From Gymnopus androsaceus JB14 (lineage: Eukaryota; Basidiomycota; Agaricomycetes; Agaricales; Omphalotaceae), in NCBI GenBank assembly GCA_009733575.1, contig ML769386.1, forward strand, positions 410,227-474,226: 64,000 bases of DNA, given 5' to 3'. The position numbers and the translations under genes were made by a program. Positions 13,518 to 26,109 of this stretch are shown piece by piece. Under the pieces are notes generated by a model. The model was not told the origin of the DNA. It searched no databases and was given only the letters and a program-made list of their open reading frames with translations. The number at the start of each line of letters is the position of its first letter. Position 1 is the first letter of the stretch.

Positions 13518-14929
13518 CTACTGTCCATCGCGCTCGTCATTGATACCCTTGGTCACAACATTCGCCACAACGTTGGGTTTTTTAAGCAGATTTCCTGGGA
13601 ATGAGATATTTTTGTCGCTACCATTGGTCCTTGCTCCGGGCATGACCAGTACTGGTCCAGAAGTGAGAACGAAGGGCGAACCGAGCAACTTGGTTGCGGT
13701 AGGAGGTTGGGGCGACTGAGGTGTCCTAGACGGAGATGGCCTTGCGGACATGGACGGTGTACGAGATGGAGAATGTGGCTCTGCAGCAGGGCAATGGTTG
13801 TGGGGAGATCCTGAAGACTAGGCTTTGGAAGAGAAATCGGACCAAAACGCTTTTGGTATTCCTTTCCAAAGACAGATATCCCTTCCTCAGCGCTAGAGTG
13901 GATGGCAATCCGATGAACAAAGAAGGAAGACAAAAATCTGAATGATTTGATCATCGAGAACCAATGTTAAGCGTGCTCCATCCAGTGCGGATATCCTGAA
14001 ATCCATGAGGGTATGAAGGTCGGATGTTGAAAGGAGTGCGGGGTTTCGTCTGTGATAGAATTGAGGTCAAATAGACATGAAAACTGAATCAAAACAGACC
14101 AATTTTGTAGTTGATGCTGAAACCTGCTCCTCCTGTTATCAACTCTTCTACACCTTCTCCTCCTTCACCATCACCTTCCACGGCTTGTGAGCCAACGCGA
14201 CGGCATTGAAAGTGACAAAGTCTTTCCCATATAACTGGAACAAGCCATTGTTACTATCACAAAATTGAGTCGAAAAGAGAAAAAGAAGGCATACAAAGCG
14301 AGGCATGAGGTGTGCCAATTCATGGCAAATAACTACCAGAGAGAAAGCAAGAATATGGGTCTGTTCTGCCGCCGTGGTGCTGTTTCTAAACATCAAGTCC
14401 AACGTCGGACGAAAAAAGATAGTGGGTGATTCCTGGTGATTCCAGTCTTTATCTGTGTTTGAATCTAGCTTTGGCACAAAAGCCCATAAGCTGTCATCGT
14501 ACTCTTTCTTCACTTCCACTTTCCTCCACTTCCACTTCCCCTTTCCCATCTTCTTTCTCAGTCTTCTGCAAAGTGAGGGTGCAGGAAAGCGAAGAAGCTA
14601 GCCTCTTGGATGTTCCTCGAACATCTTCCATGAAATCATCGAACTTGTCGGCGTGTACAGCTGCATCACGCGTGTATTCATATCTGCATATAGCAGGAAC
14701 ATAGAGTGCCTGAAGCGGCACATAACATTTTTCCGGCATAGATAAAGCATGGAGGATGATTGTGATCAGGGCGGGAAGGAAAGACTGAACTTCAAACCCA
14801 TCGAAGGGCATCGGTCTGGTTTGGAGTTTATCCAAGGAAGATATGCAGTGGAGGTGTTTCGGGATGTGTAGTGTCGGGAAGCTTCAGCATCTCCGCAATG
14901 CGCTGAGTAACTGGAAATATGGCGGGCAT
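13518..14929 (-). CDS. Hypothetical protein with HExxH (metallopeptidase-like) motif
   Basis: A multi-exon minus-strand gene. An N-terminal piece begins MPAIFPVTQRIAEML, and DKLQTRPMPFDGFEVQSF continues it after a frame change. The central exon carries FSLVVICHELAHL, an HExxH motif of zinc metallopeptidases set in a hydrophobic helix. Downstream pieces read GVEELITGGAGFSINY and SDLHTLMDFRISALD. Uncharacterised basidiomycete proteins with this layout (an HELxH helix, then an acidic glycine-rich region) are common; no substrate is known and catalysis is unproven. Frames change at least twice, near 14840 and 14530, so exact exon ends are uncertain. A TATATATA run sits directly before the proposed ATG, which is odd and could mean that translation starts further in. 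Confidence 0.5.
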
Positions 14930-15008
14930 ACTATATATATAGCGAAGTGTGGTGAGGTGAGAGAGAAAAAGGAGAAACAGCGCCGATGACGAGCGCCAAA
15001 ACGCTTAA

Positions 15009-15416
<408 letters not shown>

Positions 15417-15768
15417 ATAAATTTGCCTCTTACAATACGAGATTAACCTATGATAGTATACATACAACCCAAAAGAATGAACAGAATAGTGTAGTGTAAT
15501 GATACGTTCTCTATGAACGGCTGGTGATTCTATTCCTTGAAGTTGAACCACCCCTCTCGAAAGAATCCATACGCGGACTGGAGAATAGTAGCCGAGGGCT
15601 AAGAGGATGCACCACGACAGAGACTTCAGTTTCGTGAGGTGAAATCGAATCAGAAGCTCTCGGGGGGCGAACACTGCGCGAAACCGAAGTTGCGTCCACA
15701 GACTTCGGAGGCTTGTTCCTCGTCAGTAATATGTCTTCCGCGCAGAGCAGACAGACTCACCTCAGCTA
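15417..15768 (+). repeat. Copied LEU2 3' flank, with a ~46-base extra segment
   Basis: The duplication continues through the LEU2 downstream sequence up to the stop codon of the DUF6534-type gene. A segment at about 15522-15567 is absent from the source at 12.93 kb, so it was inserted here or lost there. Confidence 0.75.
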
Positions 15769-17172
15769 CGGCACTACGACTGTTTCCTCATTTGGGCCCT
15801 GGTCCCATTGCCAATTACTGAGCGTAACACGTCCTAGATCATGGGATTTGAGGCGTAGACGAAATTCATCACGAGAGTTTAACGTTCGTAACAGTCCGTA
15901 AGTGTAGAGCTTGCCAGACAAAAGAACGAACAGAAGGAGAAGGTTGCGATCCCATTGCTGTGTTAAACCATAAGTTACAGGGCTTCAGGAGCCCATGAAA
16001 TTGCTCACCAAGTGGAACAAGGCCGCAGCAACTATCATACTGATGCAAGGCAAGGCAGCGGATTCACAGGTAAGCGAGATCACAGACCAGACCACTCTAT
16101 CGGAGGTTTTGAGACCCGTCTTTGAGCGCCAGAGGGACCTAGTCACTGTTCAAAGGCGAGTGTGAGACGAATGAAACGTATGAGTAACATGCAGCAGCAT
16201 ACGGATTGAAGCGACCAAGAAGTTTAACACTGTATAAAGCATGTTAGCGTATAATCACAAGAAAAAAGAGAAGAGCCCGACACAAAGAGCCAAATATCCA
16301 ATACGCAAACGTGAAATTCAACTATGTATAATATTGCCTGAGCCTACCGCATAGTCGTTGTTGGGAGTTGGCTTACCGCGTTCATGAGGAGGGCAGTACC
16401 ATGATAGACCTAATCTCATACGAATTAGCTCGCCCAAACGGACAAGACTCGGCCTTACATTTGTTTGACGATCAAACTTATGAACCATTATAGGGAGAGC
16501 CACGGCCTGCATAACGAACTGTCAATCGCCAAAGTCCAGATAGACAAGGATCCTTACGAACCGCGAACGTATTCGCAGCTACGACCGAGAGAGATAGTAT
16601 TCCCAAAGGATAAAGAACCCAGCGATTGTGATCCGTCATCTACACGGCAATCCAAGGGTCAGACTGTACTATACGAGCATCGATGAGTCGCACGAACCTT
16701 CCAGCATCGCCTAATGAAAAACGCCTCGCACATCCAACTAATAAACCCATTGATAGCCAGATCGGTCCATATAAACTCGCTGTTAACCTATCCAACACGT
16801 TAAACGCGAGTTTGACGCGTCGAGATCTATTCAACTGACCCACGACTCTCTGTTAACAGCCATTTTCCATAGTTTGATCTCTTCAATAATTGTCTGGACT
16901 CTGCACTGCTCGTCAGCTCTACATCGAAAGAAACCGACTCCACTCTATGATACACACAGTGAAAGAAAGACCACAACGCCAACAAATGCTCGCTTTTTCC
17001 AGCCATCGTCCTTGTACGCCGAGAAATATTTTGACGCTTGCCCCAGAACGAAACCCAGGAGGAACGATTGAATTATTCCATCTAATAGAACGGCACTGGG
17101 AATCCTGTCGAATGGAGACTGCTCGCGAAAATCAGACTGGAACGGTGATATAAACGTATTGTTGTTGTTCAT
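15766..17172 (-). CDS. DUF6534-type multi-pass membrane protein
   Basis: Many short exons encode a protein of the kind expanded in agaricomycetes. The N-terminus has PSAVLLDGIIQSFLLGFVLG, then KYFSAYKDDGWKKRAFVG. Next come QTIIEEIKLWKMAVNRESW, WTDLAINGFISWMCEAFFIR with RCWK, and LYPLGILSLSVVAANT. The later exons give ALPIMVHKFDRQTN and LNFTFAYWIFGSL. The tail YTYGLLRTLNSRDEF, ending EETVVVP-stop, fits the family's C-terminal cytosolic region. About seven membrane helices are expected; function is unknown. Some central splice sites are unresolved, and one or two frame changes are possible. The stop codon coincides with the end of the duplicated LEU2 flank. Confidence 0.65.
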
Positions 17173-17678
17173 AGAGATGTTGGAAGTAAAGTGGAAAGAA
17201 GTGCCGAACCAAATTTATTTGGACAACAAACCGAACAGTACATACATACACTCTAAGAATTAACAAAACTTAAAAGGATCGAAAAAGAGTGGGCATCATA
17301 TAGTAGATGTGAACTATGTACGAGCATAGACGACGTGAATGCATAAGAAGGTCATAAGTATGTATGTATGGAGAAGACAATCGATATTATACGTATACAT
17401 ACAGTTTAAGTGGGGATGATTCAAAAAGAAAGCTTTCGACAGTATTCATAAACTGGAAGCGTCAATATGCCAAAAAAAAAGAGGGAATCGAATCGATGGA
17501 GGGACGAATTTCAAGACAACAAAACGAAGAAGTATATGCGCGAACAACTGTGATAATTTAATCCAAAAATTTGACAATTGAAACGAAATGCCATATGAGA
17601 AAAAGAGACGGGGAATCATAAACTGGAGCACAAAAGGCTCTCAAATATCGTAGACAAAAGTAACGCTGGGCGAGGTTT

Positions 17679-19774
17679 TCATGCGTCTGGGTATTTCTCT
17701 TCCAGGTGATCCCATACAGCTTGATGGATTGTTTTCAGGTGCTGAGCAAGTATCCAAAGGTCGAGGTATCGCGTTCGAAGAAGGTGTCTGTATGTTTATC
17801 TCCGTCCCTCTTACTTCGCTCGCTGCATAAAACACTTAGTAAATGTTCGAATCTCTGCGTAAAAGACTTACCGGCACAAGGTGCATATTCTCTTCGACCG
17901 TTCATGAATGAAAAGCTCTTCGATAGCGTCTTCTTTCGTTTCCTCTTCCTCGTCCTCTTCTTCATCATCCGATCCTTCCGCCTGCGCGTTCCCGTCGGTT
18001 TGATGGCTTCCGGCGGAGGTAACCACGCTCTGCGGAACTTCCGGTGCAACGACGGCTGGAGTAGCGGCGGTTTCGACATTTGCGACAGGCTCAGTAGCAC
18101 TAGCAGCAGCAGTAGGAGGATCCGCAGCAGCTTCCCTTTCTTTCGCTACAACATCCTGCTCCATGTGGACATCGTGTACCACCGCGGCCTCTTCACAGAT
18201 TCGTAAACTGGTGGATTGGACAGGCGTATCAACAACTGCCGGTTCATCTCGACGCATACGTTTAGGTGAGCCCCTGCGAGTCGCGTCGTCGTCTTCCATG
18301 TCAACGCTTCCGCGTTTACGCGGCTCTGGGAAGACGGTGCAATATTCCTGCTCGGGACTGAGCGATTTTACCGATTGGGGAGGAGTGGGAGGAGCTGGTC
18401 CATCGACGAGGATGACCTCCAAATCAGATGTCCTCTCAGATCGTGCTGGAACAACAACGGACATGTCGTGGTTCCCAGACGCTTGCGACTGCTCTACTGG
18501 AGCAATCGGCCGGGCATACGCAGTGTTCAGAATCTGAGCATCGAGGGGACTCTGGGACTCGGGAGATGCAGTATGTCTATGAGGAATCGGCAAACCTAGA
18601 GCTTGACTTTCCAAAGGTACAGACAGGCTCGGCGGAGGCACCTGTATCTGAGAAAGAGGATGAGGCGATGATAATGAACGCTTGGGATGATTAATTCCTT
18701 GAATAGAATGCGGAACTGTTACAGAACGGAAGGGTGGCTGAGGCTGACGGTGAGCGCCAAGTTGTGGATGATGATTCGGGGAATGGTGCTGCTGTTGTGT
18801 GTTATCGAATTGCTGGAAGTGAGCCACCTGAGCCGGAGTCTGGAAAGTCTGTTGGTGTACTGTAGGTGAAGGAGTCGGGAGATATTTTTGTTCCGCGGGT
18901 GACCCGGCTGTTGAATTGGATCTATGTGCGACATACTGAGGTTGAGATGGTGCTTGCTGAGTAATAACCTGAACAGAGTGGGAAGGAAGTGGTTGGCGTC
19001 GAGCGTTTTCGTGTATACGCTGTGGTTGTCGGGACTGTTGGCCTCGGTTTATAGGGACCTGAGAAGGTACGGCGTGTAAAGTAGGTGGTTGCTGATAGTG
19101 GGAATGATGGTCCGACTGCGAAACTTGCTGAGGCCGTCTAAAGTGAACATTCATCGCCGTGGATTGACCTAGCCACTCAAAATGAATGATTACAAAACTA
19201 AAGTAGTAGATGACCAATTACCGTCGCCAGACTTGGCATCTGTTTTCAATAACACACCCAGAGACAGCCCGTCCTCAACCAATCTCTGGGTGTTCTGAAC
19301 GAGAGCGTGATGTTGCATGCGAATACGAGCGTTCTCCTCCTCAAGCTTCAAGCATATGGCGGAGAGAGAGCTTGGAGATTGTAAAAGCAAACTGTAATAA
19401 TGATCTCGCTGAGGGACGACTCTTTTAAGCCTTCGGTCCAGAGCTTCATTGTCCTGCCACAACCTGGATATGTCCGCCTTGGCTTGCAGCATCTGCTGCT
19501 TCAAGGCTGCATTCTCTTCTTTGAGCGATGCCATCTCCTGAGCCATGTTAACGTTGGGATGACAGCCCAATTCTTGTAGGAATTCGTTGGCAAATCCGGA
19601 AAGCATAGAGTTCACTGTTCGAGCCCGAGCAGCGCTTTCTGGATCTACTTGAGCTTGGAGGTGCTGGAAGCTGAAAGAAATGATTTGGATGAGATTTTAG
19701 TTTGTACTTGGAAAGACTACGAACTTTGGTGGAGCCATCTCTGCTACATTGGCTGGACGCATTGTAGAAGCCAT
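17679..19774 (-). CDS. Coiled-coil protein with C-terminal C2H2-like zinc knuckle
   Basis: Exon 1 starts MASTMRPANVAEMAPPKF. Exon 2 holds a leucine/glutamate heptad region (MASLKEENAALKQQMLQAKA), a probable coiled coil. A large exon encodes a Gln/Pro/His/Ser-rich disordered middle of about 350 residues with a basic KRMRRDE patch and an acidic DDEEEDEEE run. The C-terminus pairs RICTLCR (CxxC) with LAQHLKTIHQAVW (HxxxxH), which suggests a single C2H2-like zinc finger. One base appears to be missing near 17744, between PRPLDT and LAQH. The layout suggests a nuclear regulatory protein; I do not recognise a named family. Confidence 0.7.
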
Positions 19775-20802
19775 TTCAGCGAATTCAGGTTGGGCGAGAG
19801 AGAGAAATGCGAGGGAAAAAAGATGGAAATCGATTCTCACTAGCTCGGCTTATTAGTAAGCTCGAATTTGCGCTTTCCGTTCCCGCTTGCATTACACTGG
19901 AGCTGTGATTGGATATATTTCATGCAAGAATCATTGATTAGGCTGATATGATTGCATTTGGAGGATCGACTTTTTATTGTATTGGCGGTCAAACTTAAGA
20001 TAGCGGCGCAGGCGCTCGAGTTGACGCTTCTCGCTTCTTCTGTGGGTCCGTCTTCTGAACAGCACTTAGGCCTCTGATAAACTCAGGAAAAATGATTGCT
20101 ACAAAAGTACGGGTACCAAATGTAAGATATTCCTTGATCCCATTTCAAATATCGAGGAGACATCTAATTAAGCCAACACAGGGGGGAAGTTCGAGCGTAC
20201 TCGATGTTGAAGAGGGTCTTAAATCCTTCACCGAAGCTTGGCCTCCATCTCTCGTCCCAGCTAATATCGACTCATGGTCACCTCGACACGGTTTGGCTTT
20301 GGGGTTTTCAGATAGTTCAGAATGCAACCTGCCTCCCAAGACGCTCCGAGCAGCCCGACTTATTGGTCATAGCAGCTGACGTGTGTGTGAGAATGGAAGT
20401 GTGTGGGATGCTGGATGTAGATGTGGGATGAATGGTTTGAATGCGAAGAAGGTTTGCACCGGATGTGATAACGAAGGATGAGGCTAGAGATGCAGTATTA
20501 CCGTTAATTAAAAAATTATTCTCGATATTTACCTTGAAATACAAAGCAAGGAAGGAATGAATGAGATACTGTACAGCAAGCATATTGTGCAAAGGACGAG
20601 GACCCTGTTAATAGCCAGTACTCTGCGGCGGAGTTTGACCGGAGCTGGAGAGAAAGTTGGCGGAGGTTTGTTTTGACAAATCCACTTCACGTCAATGAGC
20701 GTCTAAATTGTCAGCTTCGGGAATACGGAGTAAGCATCTGATTTATAACTTGATTCGCACTAGTACTTGAACCGTACCCCTCATTTTTCACCTTCATTCG
20801 CA
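19775..20802. other. Interval with a doubtful small reading frame
   Basis: A 95-codon plus-strand frame at 20092-20379 contains VLDVEEGLKSFTEAWPPSL and SWSPRHG, which look more protein-like than the surroundings, with a possible intron at 20115-20180. I cannot assign a family or find its ends. The rest is AT-rich, with the divergent promoters of the flanking genes. Confidence 0.3.
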
Positions 20803-22282
20803 ATGCATTCCACCCCCTCTAATCCTGACGCAGATGCTGCTTTGCTCGATATCCTTACAGGTCCCACTCGTCCCACAGCCAAAACCATCTTACCTCGCAG
20901 AGATGCCGCCCTCGACCCTCTTTTAATCGCAGCAGCTACTGCTTCAGGTCCCCATGTAACTCGAAATCACTACCAGCACGACTTTTTCCCCGGTGTCATG
21001 CTTCCCCAATCCGAAGGATCCTGGGACTGGACAAAGTTCACCGGACAGGATGTATCCACAAAGTCTGAACGGATGCGATTAACGTACGTGAGCAGACAAG
21101 CTCCTCGAAGGCAACGCTTGGGGCTTGCGCTTGATGATTTACACGGTGGGAAGGAGAATACGGAACCTCTCAGCCCCACTGAAAATCTACCCACGTACCA
21201 AAAAAAGCGCCGCTCTTCCATTGCTCAAACGACTGATGAGCGGCTTCGGGTCAAGGCCTCTGCTCTTCCGGAGGCTACCCGACCTGTTCCCAATCCCATC
21301 TCCTGCGTTACAAGTCAAATGCATGGCTCGCACACGCATTCCGACACCACATGGACCTGTATTCCTCCACATTTATCACAACAACCGGGATAGCAAAGAG
21401 CATATGGCTATTGTAGTCGATCCTGCTCAATTCTCTGGCCCTCCTAGTCCCGAATCACCTCCTCATATCCGCTCTCAGTCATTGGATTCCGTCTGGTCCG
21501 GCGATGAAACGGAAATGGATCGTATTACTAGAGGTGCTTATGTCGGCCGACTGTCTCCCGCATCGCAACAATCATCCAAACCTCCCATAGACTCCCATCG
21601 GCCGACAACGGGATTGAGTGATAGTATCCCGTCTCCTTTGATTCGTATTCATTCCGAATGCTTTACCGGTGAGACTGTCGGGAGCATGCGATGTGATTGT
21701 GGGGAACAATTGGATGAAGCCATCCGTTTAATATCACAACCAATTTCCATCCCTTCCTCTTCTCCTGTAACGCCACCCAAAACCATACCAGGTCGCGGAG
21801 CAGTCATCTACCTCCGCCAAGAAGGTCGTGGCATTGGCCTCCTGTCCAAAATCCGAGCATACAATTTACAGGATCTCGGACATGACACTGTCACAGCTAA
21901 TCTGATGCTCGGACATCAAGCGGATGAACGGGGATACGAGATTGCTTGTGCTATTTTACGGGATTTGGGTCTTGGAAACTCGGATGGAGTTGGAGAGAGT
22001 GTACGGGTGCTGACGAACAACCCGGATAAAGTAGAGGCGCTAGAGAAGGAAGGTCTTCGAGTTGTTGAGCGGGTGCCGATGATACCGAGAAGCTGGAAGG
22101 CGCGGGATCCACAGCTGCTTGACCATGTCGCCCCGTTACAGACTGACGATGCTCGTGTAGCTGGCGCCACACTAATTGGAGGTGGAGCGGTTCACGGAGA
22201 GGATTTGGACAAGTATCTACGTACAAAAGTGTTACGGATGGGCCATATCTTACCACTATGGTTAGATAACCCAGAGCAGTAA
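20803..22282 (+). CDS. RIB1: GTP cyclohydrolase II (riboflavin synthesis), one apparent frameshift
   Basis: This enzyme opens GTP to the pyrimidine precursor of riboflavin, releasing formate and pyrophosphate; it is the first committed step. A fungal N-terminal extension (MHSTPSNPDADAALLD, then WDWTKFTG) precedes the catalytic domain. The domain shows MARTRIPTPHGPVFLHIY and IRIHSECFTGETVGS. The zinc-site cysteines lie in SECFTG and RCDCGEQLDEA. The nucleotide loop is YLRQEGRGIGLLSKIRAYNL, followed by HQADERGYE and VRVLTNNPDK. The first 165 or so codons lie one frame away from the rest; an extra base falls at about 21250-21320, just before the conserved domain. Truncated copies of the 3' end occur near 26.6 and 30.0 kb. 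Converges with ureF. Confidence 0.9.
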
Positions 22283-22414
22283 ACAAATCGTATTTTAATT
22301 TATTGGAATAACGAACAGTGAATGGTAATTGTACATTGGATTACATAGATCAGAATAATTGCTTTATTTTTTTTTTGCAATGAGAGCCGAAGAACTTCAT
22401 CGCTCTGATATCGG

Positions 22415-23455
22415 CTATGAATTAAAGATACGAGAATGCTGCAGATCATGTCTAGCTGCCAAAATCTCTCCCAGAGGCCATATATTCGCGGGTCCGCTTA
22501 AGATTACCGCTTCCTCATCCTCCTGCTCCTCTTTCTCCTGTTCCTGCTTACCCAGCCTCAACCCGGTCCGCATCCCCCTACACCTTTCAACTTCTACTCT
22601 GATTACTTCCCTCGCGAAATACAACAAGATCTGCTGTGCATGATAAGGGCCTATTTCGTTGAGACGCACAGCGGCGGAGAGGAGGGATCGGGCGTGGAGG
22701 TATATGTGGAGGTATTGCGCGCGTTCTGGGCAGAGCATGGTGAAACGGATTAGGTAGTTAGTTGGTACATCGAAATCGAAAAGCCATTGCTCACCCAAAG
22801 TCAACCCCAACGCCCCACTAAGTATCCCCCAACAAATAGGTAGATGCCCTGGTGCAGTTTCAGCTCTCACGAGGGATTTGTATTTGGCTACTAATGAAGC
22901 CATCTTATCAACTCCGATCGATGGTAATGGCGCAGAGAACGCCTTTGCATACAGCGTCAACAAAGCCACGCCTTGAGCTTTGGATGCCCGCTTCGTAACA
23001 TGGTTCAGAGTCATCGCGTCGTAGAGGGCGTCTAATTCCTTCAACTTTTGGAGACTATTCTGTTTCTGTTTCTGCTTCTTCGTCTTGTTCGCATTCTTCC
23101 CCAAAATTCGCCCTCTCGTTCGCTTTTCCCTAAGCGGAACTCCAGCGCGATCGAATCGTCGAGATTGAACACGGAATCGCTCCACAGATATATGAGCATC
23201 TGTCATAAAAGCTAACGCATTCCGTGCATATGCGGCGATGCTTTCGCGCAGAAACGTGGTTGTTCTGCTACTGCTACTGCTACTAGATCTGGCGCCACCG
23301 TGTTCGGTACTAGGATTGGAATACGATTCTAGGCCAAACCCATGTTTAATGTATGATTCAAAGCCAGAAGAAGCGACGAATGAGCCTGTGGGGAGGTTAC
23401 TGTCGGAGAGGAGGAGGAGGAGATATGTGTCGTCATCATCCGAGTCGTGGTTCAT
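22415..23455 (-). CDS. ureF: Urease accessory protein UreF
   Basis: UreF works with UreD/UreH and UreG to load nickel into apo-urease in the cytosol. The single 346-codon frame starts with LLLLLSDSNLPTGSFVASSG, the family's N-terminal signature, followed by GFESYIKHGFG. A charged linker (KKQKQKQ) precedes LDALYDAMTLNHVTKRAS. The core then has GHLPICWGILSGALGLTLGE, and the C-terminal helices read YLHIYLHARSLLSAAVRLNE and GPYHAQQILLYFAREV. A Glu-rich insertion (QEKEEQEDEE) near the end is lineage-specific. No intron or frameshift is seen. The gene was part of the duplicated unit; only its last ~15 codons survive in the second copy near 26.95 kb. Confidence 0.9.
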   Translation of the reverse strand: MNHDSDDDDTYLLLLLSDSNLPTGSFVASSGFESYIKHGFGLESYSNPSTEHGGARSSSSSSSRTTTFLRESIAAYARNALAFMTDAHISVERFRVQSRRFDRAGVPLREKRTRGRILGKNANKTKKQKQKQNSLQKLKELDALYDAMTLNHVTKRASKAQGVALLTLYAKAFSAPLPSIGVDKMASLVAKYKSLVRAETAPGHLPICWGILSGALGLTLGEQWLFDFDVPTNYLIRFTMLCPERAQYLHIYLHARSLLSAAVRLNEIGPYHAQQILLYFAREVIRVEVERCRGMRTGLRLGKQEQEKEEQEDEEAVILSGPANIWPLGEILAARHDLQHSRIFNS

Positions 23456-23703
23456 TTACGGTAAAATAACCAAGTACGAGTTGAATGATAGGACAAGTTG
23501 CAGCGAGAAGAGTACTTGTCTCAGTCTGTCGCGATCGGAGTAAAACTAAAAAAAGTGCCGGGCGGCAGAAAGTCAAAGCGTGCATCTCATCTCGCTGAAG
23601 GCAAAGTACAAAATAAGAACTAACTAGTTGCAATTCATGATGACGCAATCGCTCCACTTTCAACGACTTCGTAAGTCAGGAGCAACAAGACTTGAAGATC
23701 ATG

Positions 23704-25717
23704 TCAGTACACAGTAGATAGTACAACTGAGGTAAAAATGAAAGCTGTGATGGAACGAAATACATTATATTCACATACTCTAATTACTTCCACGTCCATC
23801 CCCTCGTGTCTGAACGGCTCCATATTTCTCTGTAGTGTTTCAAAGCTAGCTTGATCGATCCTTGGTGCTGCATGGATGCGTAGCTTTTGCAAACATACGC
23901 AGGCTTCGGCGCCGGAGCTATCACAAGCCTGAGGATGTTGGGAATCATCAAGCCTCCATCTCGAGCGGACGACCTTGAGCAGTAGTTCTGAGTAGTCGTA
24001 AGATTCGATGGCTACGGTGAGATCCTTCAGTTGCGGAAGCAAACATTGTCCTTCGGGAACTGTGATATCATCTTCTCCATCCGAGTCCTCTTCAGATGAA
24101 CCCGATACAGAACCTTCGCCATCTGAATCCTCGTCTATCGAGCTACCTCCATCACCATCATGTTCGTCTCCATCCTCATCTATGTCCTCTTCCCCACCCG
24201 AGACACCACAGTGATTTTCGAGCTTTTTTCTACTTTTTCCCTCGGGACTTTCCGTCTGTGCGTCTCGCTCGTCAGTGGCAACCAAGGACTTCAGAACTAG
24301 ATAGAGAGTCCTATCATGAAAAGGTGGCTCCTTTACTTCCAAAGTCATGACGGAAGGCACGCTGAGGAAAAGGCGAAGCAGTCCAGCAGAAATGAATGGA
24401 ATGAAGTGTATAGTAAGATGGGTCAACCGGCTGCAGTGGCTCCGCTTGAGCATCGAACACAACGATGCAACCTGATCGTTTTGGGGCCCGATGACCAGCC
24501 ACTTTGGTACAAATAATTCAAGATGGGTAAGTTCTGGAAAGGCCGCACTGTCGAAAATTTCGGATAGAGCACGGCAATCATGAACTCCAAATCCCACTGT
24601 GAACTTTGCTGTATCGCAGCTAATGTTTGTTGGTGCTGTTACCTCCTCTTCCTTCTCTACAGGTTGCCGCACCACGAGCATCTGAATGTTTGGGCAGCAA
24701 CGAATAAGCCGAAGGGTCTCCTCGGGAGACAGGCACATCAAGTTGAGATATGTGACCATTGATCGAGGATATTCCAGATCTAGAGGTACACTATTCAATG
24801 TCAGAGATCGAAGCCTTGGGCAGTCCACAGGAAACGATAACGTATTGCCGGGTGTAGCATGAAGTTCAAGAGACACTAATACAGGCAGGTTTTGTCTGCC
24901 ATCAATCAATGACTGCAAAGTTTTCTTGATTGCAGAGGATGAGTTGGTGGCAATTTGAACATGATGCCAGCGATCGGTGTTCCCACTGGCAGTCAAAAAG
25001 GAAAGACATTCTGACTCTTCGACGAATGCTTTGGCGAAGAATGTTTCGGAGCGGGTAAAATCGAATCTGAAGTCAATGGGATGGGAATGCGAGCGTTGGA
25101 GAAACATATTGAATAGAGATAATGTGGATGTGTCGGTGAACTGCGCTTTCGATCCAAAGGAGGACCATAGCACAGGCATTGAAGTCACCAGATTGTACCA
25201 TCTGATGCAGACGTGACTAAGGGTGAGAGTCGGTAGTCGCGGTTTTCCATCTTCCAATATATGGTTGGAACCTATACCATCACAACAGACGTATTGGAAG
25301 ATTTCACCAAGCATTTCCTGAGGAAGCTTGCGGATGGGAGACATTATACAGCGGATGCCTGCCATATACGCCTCAAGAAGCTTTTGGTGGGCCTCTATTT
25401 CTCTGGACAAATCCTGTAATCGACGAAGCTCCGACTGACAACGATCCAAGTCTGTCTGAGCATCGTCCAGTAGTTTGGAATAGACTGCGCGTTCTGACAG
25501 CCCCTCAGCAGAGTACCCTGAGCGCACGCGGCGTGTCGTTTCGTTGTACTTGAGCTCATGCAAGTCCAATTGGAAAGAGTTGCCACATCTGATGCATAAA
25601 CGCGTCGAGACACGTTCCTTGGGCCAAACGCATTGAGCAATGGATTCTAAACAAAATTGAATGCATTCAGCATAAACGAATTTAGATAGCGTTGAACTTG
25701 CCACTGAAGTGAGCCAT
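23704..25717 (-). CDS. F-box protein, copy 1 of tandem pair
   Basis: The open frame of over 660 codons has an N-terminal zinc-knuckle-like piece (RLCIRCGNSF), a coiled coil (DRCQSELRRLQDLSREIEA), the F-box (SPIRKLPQEMLGEIFQYVCC), a leucine-rich repeat-like region, an acidic block and a conserved tail (PEGQCLLPQLKDL). It is probably a substrate adaptor of an SCF ubiquitin ligase. The frame has no ATG at the position where copy 2 has one (GTG at 25702-25704). A better model starts at ATG 25717 (MAHF), splices out 25651-25704 or so (GTGGCAAG to TTTAG) and continues SIAQCVWPKE. The C-terminus runs about 20 residues past the stop used by copy 2, because copy 2 lacks two bases there. Nucleotide identity to copy 2 is high. 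Confidence 0.8.
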
Positions 25718-25742
25718 GGCTGTTGCGGAAAAGAGCTGATTC

Positions 25743-25770
25743 AAGCGCCGGCTCATGCCTTCCGGCGCTT
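25743..25770. promoter_or_regulatory. Conserved GC-rich palindrome upstream of F-box copy 1
   Basis: The arms aagcgccgg and ccggcgctt are separated by about 10 bases. The palindrome lies just upstream of the F-box gene and recurs in the same place before copy 2. It may be a factor-binding site or a leader hairpin. Confidence 0.45.
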
Positions 25771-26109
25771 AGCTCTTCTTCATTATCTTTATCCACCATT
25801 ATGCTCTCACTCATTATTCCCTCTTCAGGATATTTTCATAATTGAACGTTGCTACGATACTCCCGTCGTCAAGCTCAAGCCAAACTGTCGCAAACTAAAG
25901 CAAGAAGCTAGAATGCGAAATCTCCTTCCTGGTAATTTTCGTCAAGCAAAGTGTCAAGAAGTAGCAAGTTAGTGGAAATGGACAACCAATTCACCTTCGA
26001 AGGTATAGTATATAACACCAGGAAATTCGATTGATGGACTCCAGCAAAACCAAAGCCGTACACCCATGCGCATACTCATCGCTACATCTCAACTCTATCA
26101 TCATCATCG

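Noticed and set aside
17868..18206. Plus-strand frames opposite the coiled-coil/zinc protein gene
   Set aside because: They are mirror images of the Gln/Glu/Ser-rich coding sequence on the minus strand, not separate genes.
20803..21393. A separate protein encoded by the first RIB1 frame
   Set aside because: The frame ends by slipping past conserved residues that continue in the next frame, so it is one gene with a one-base shift.
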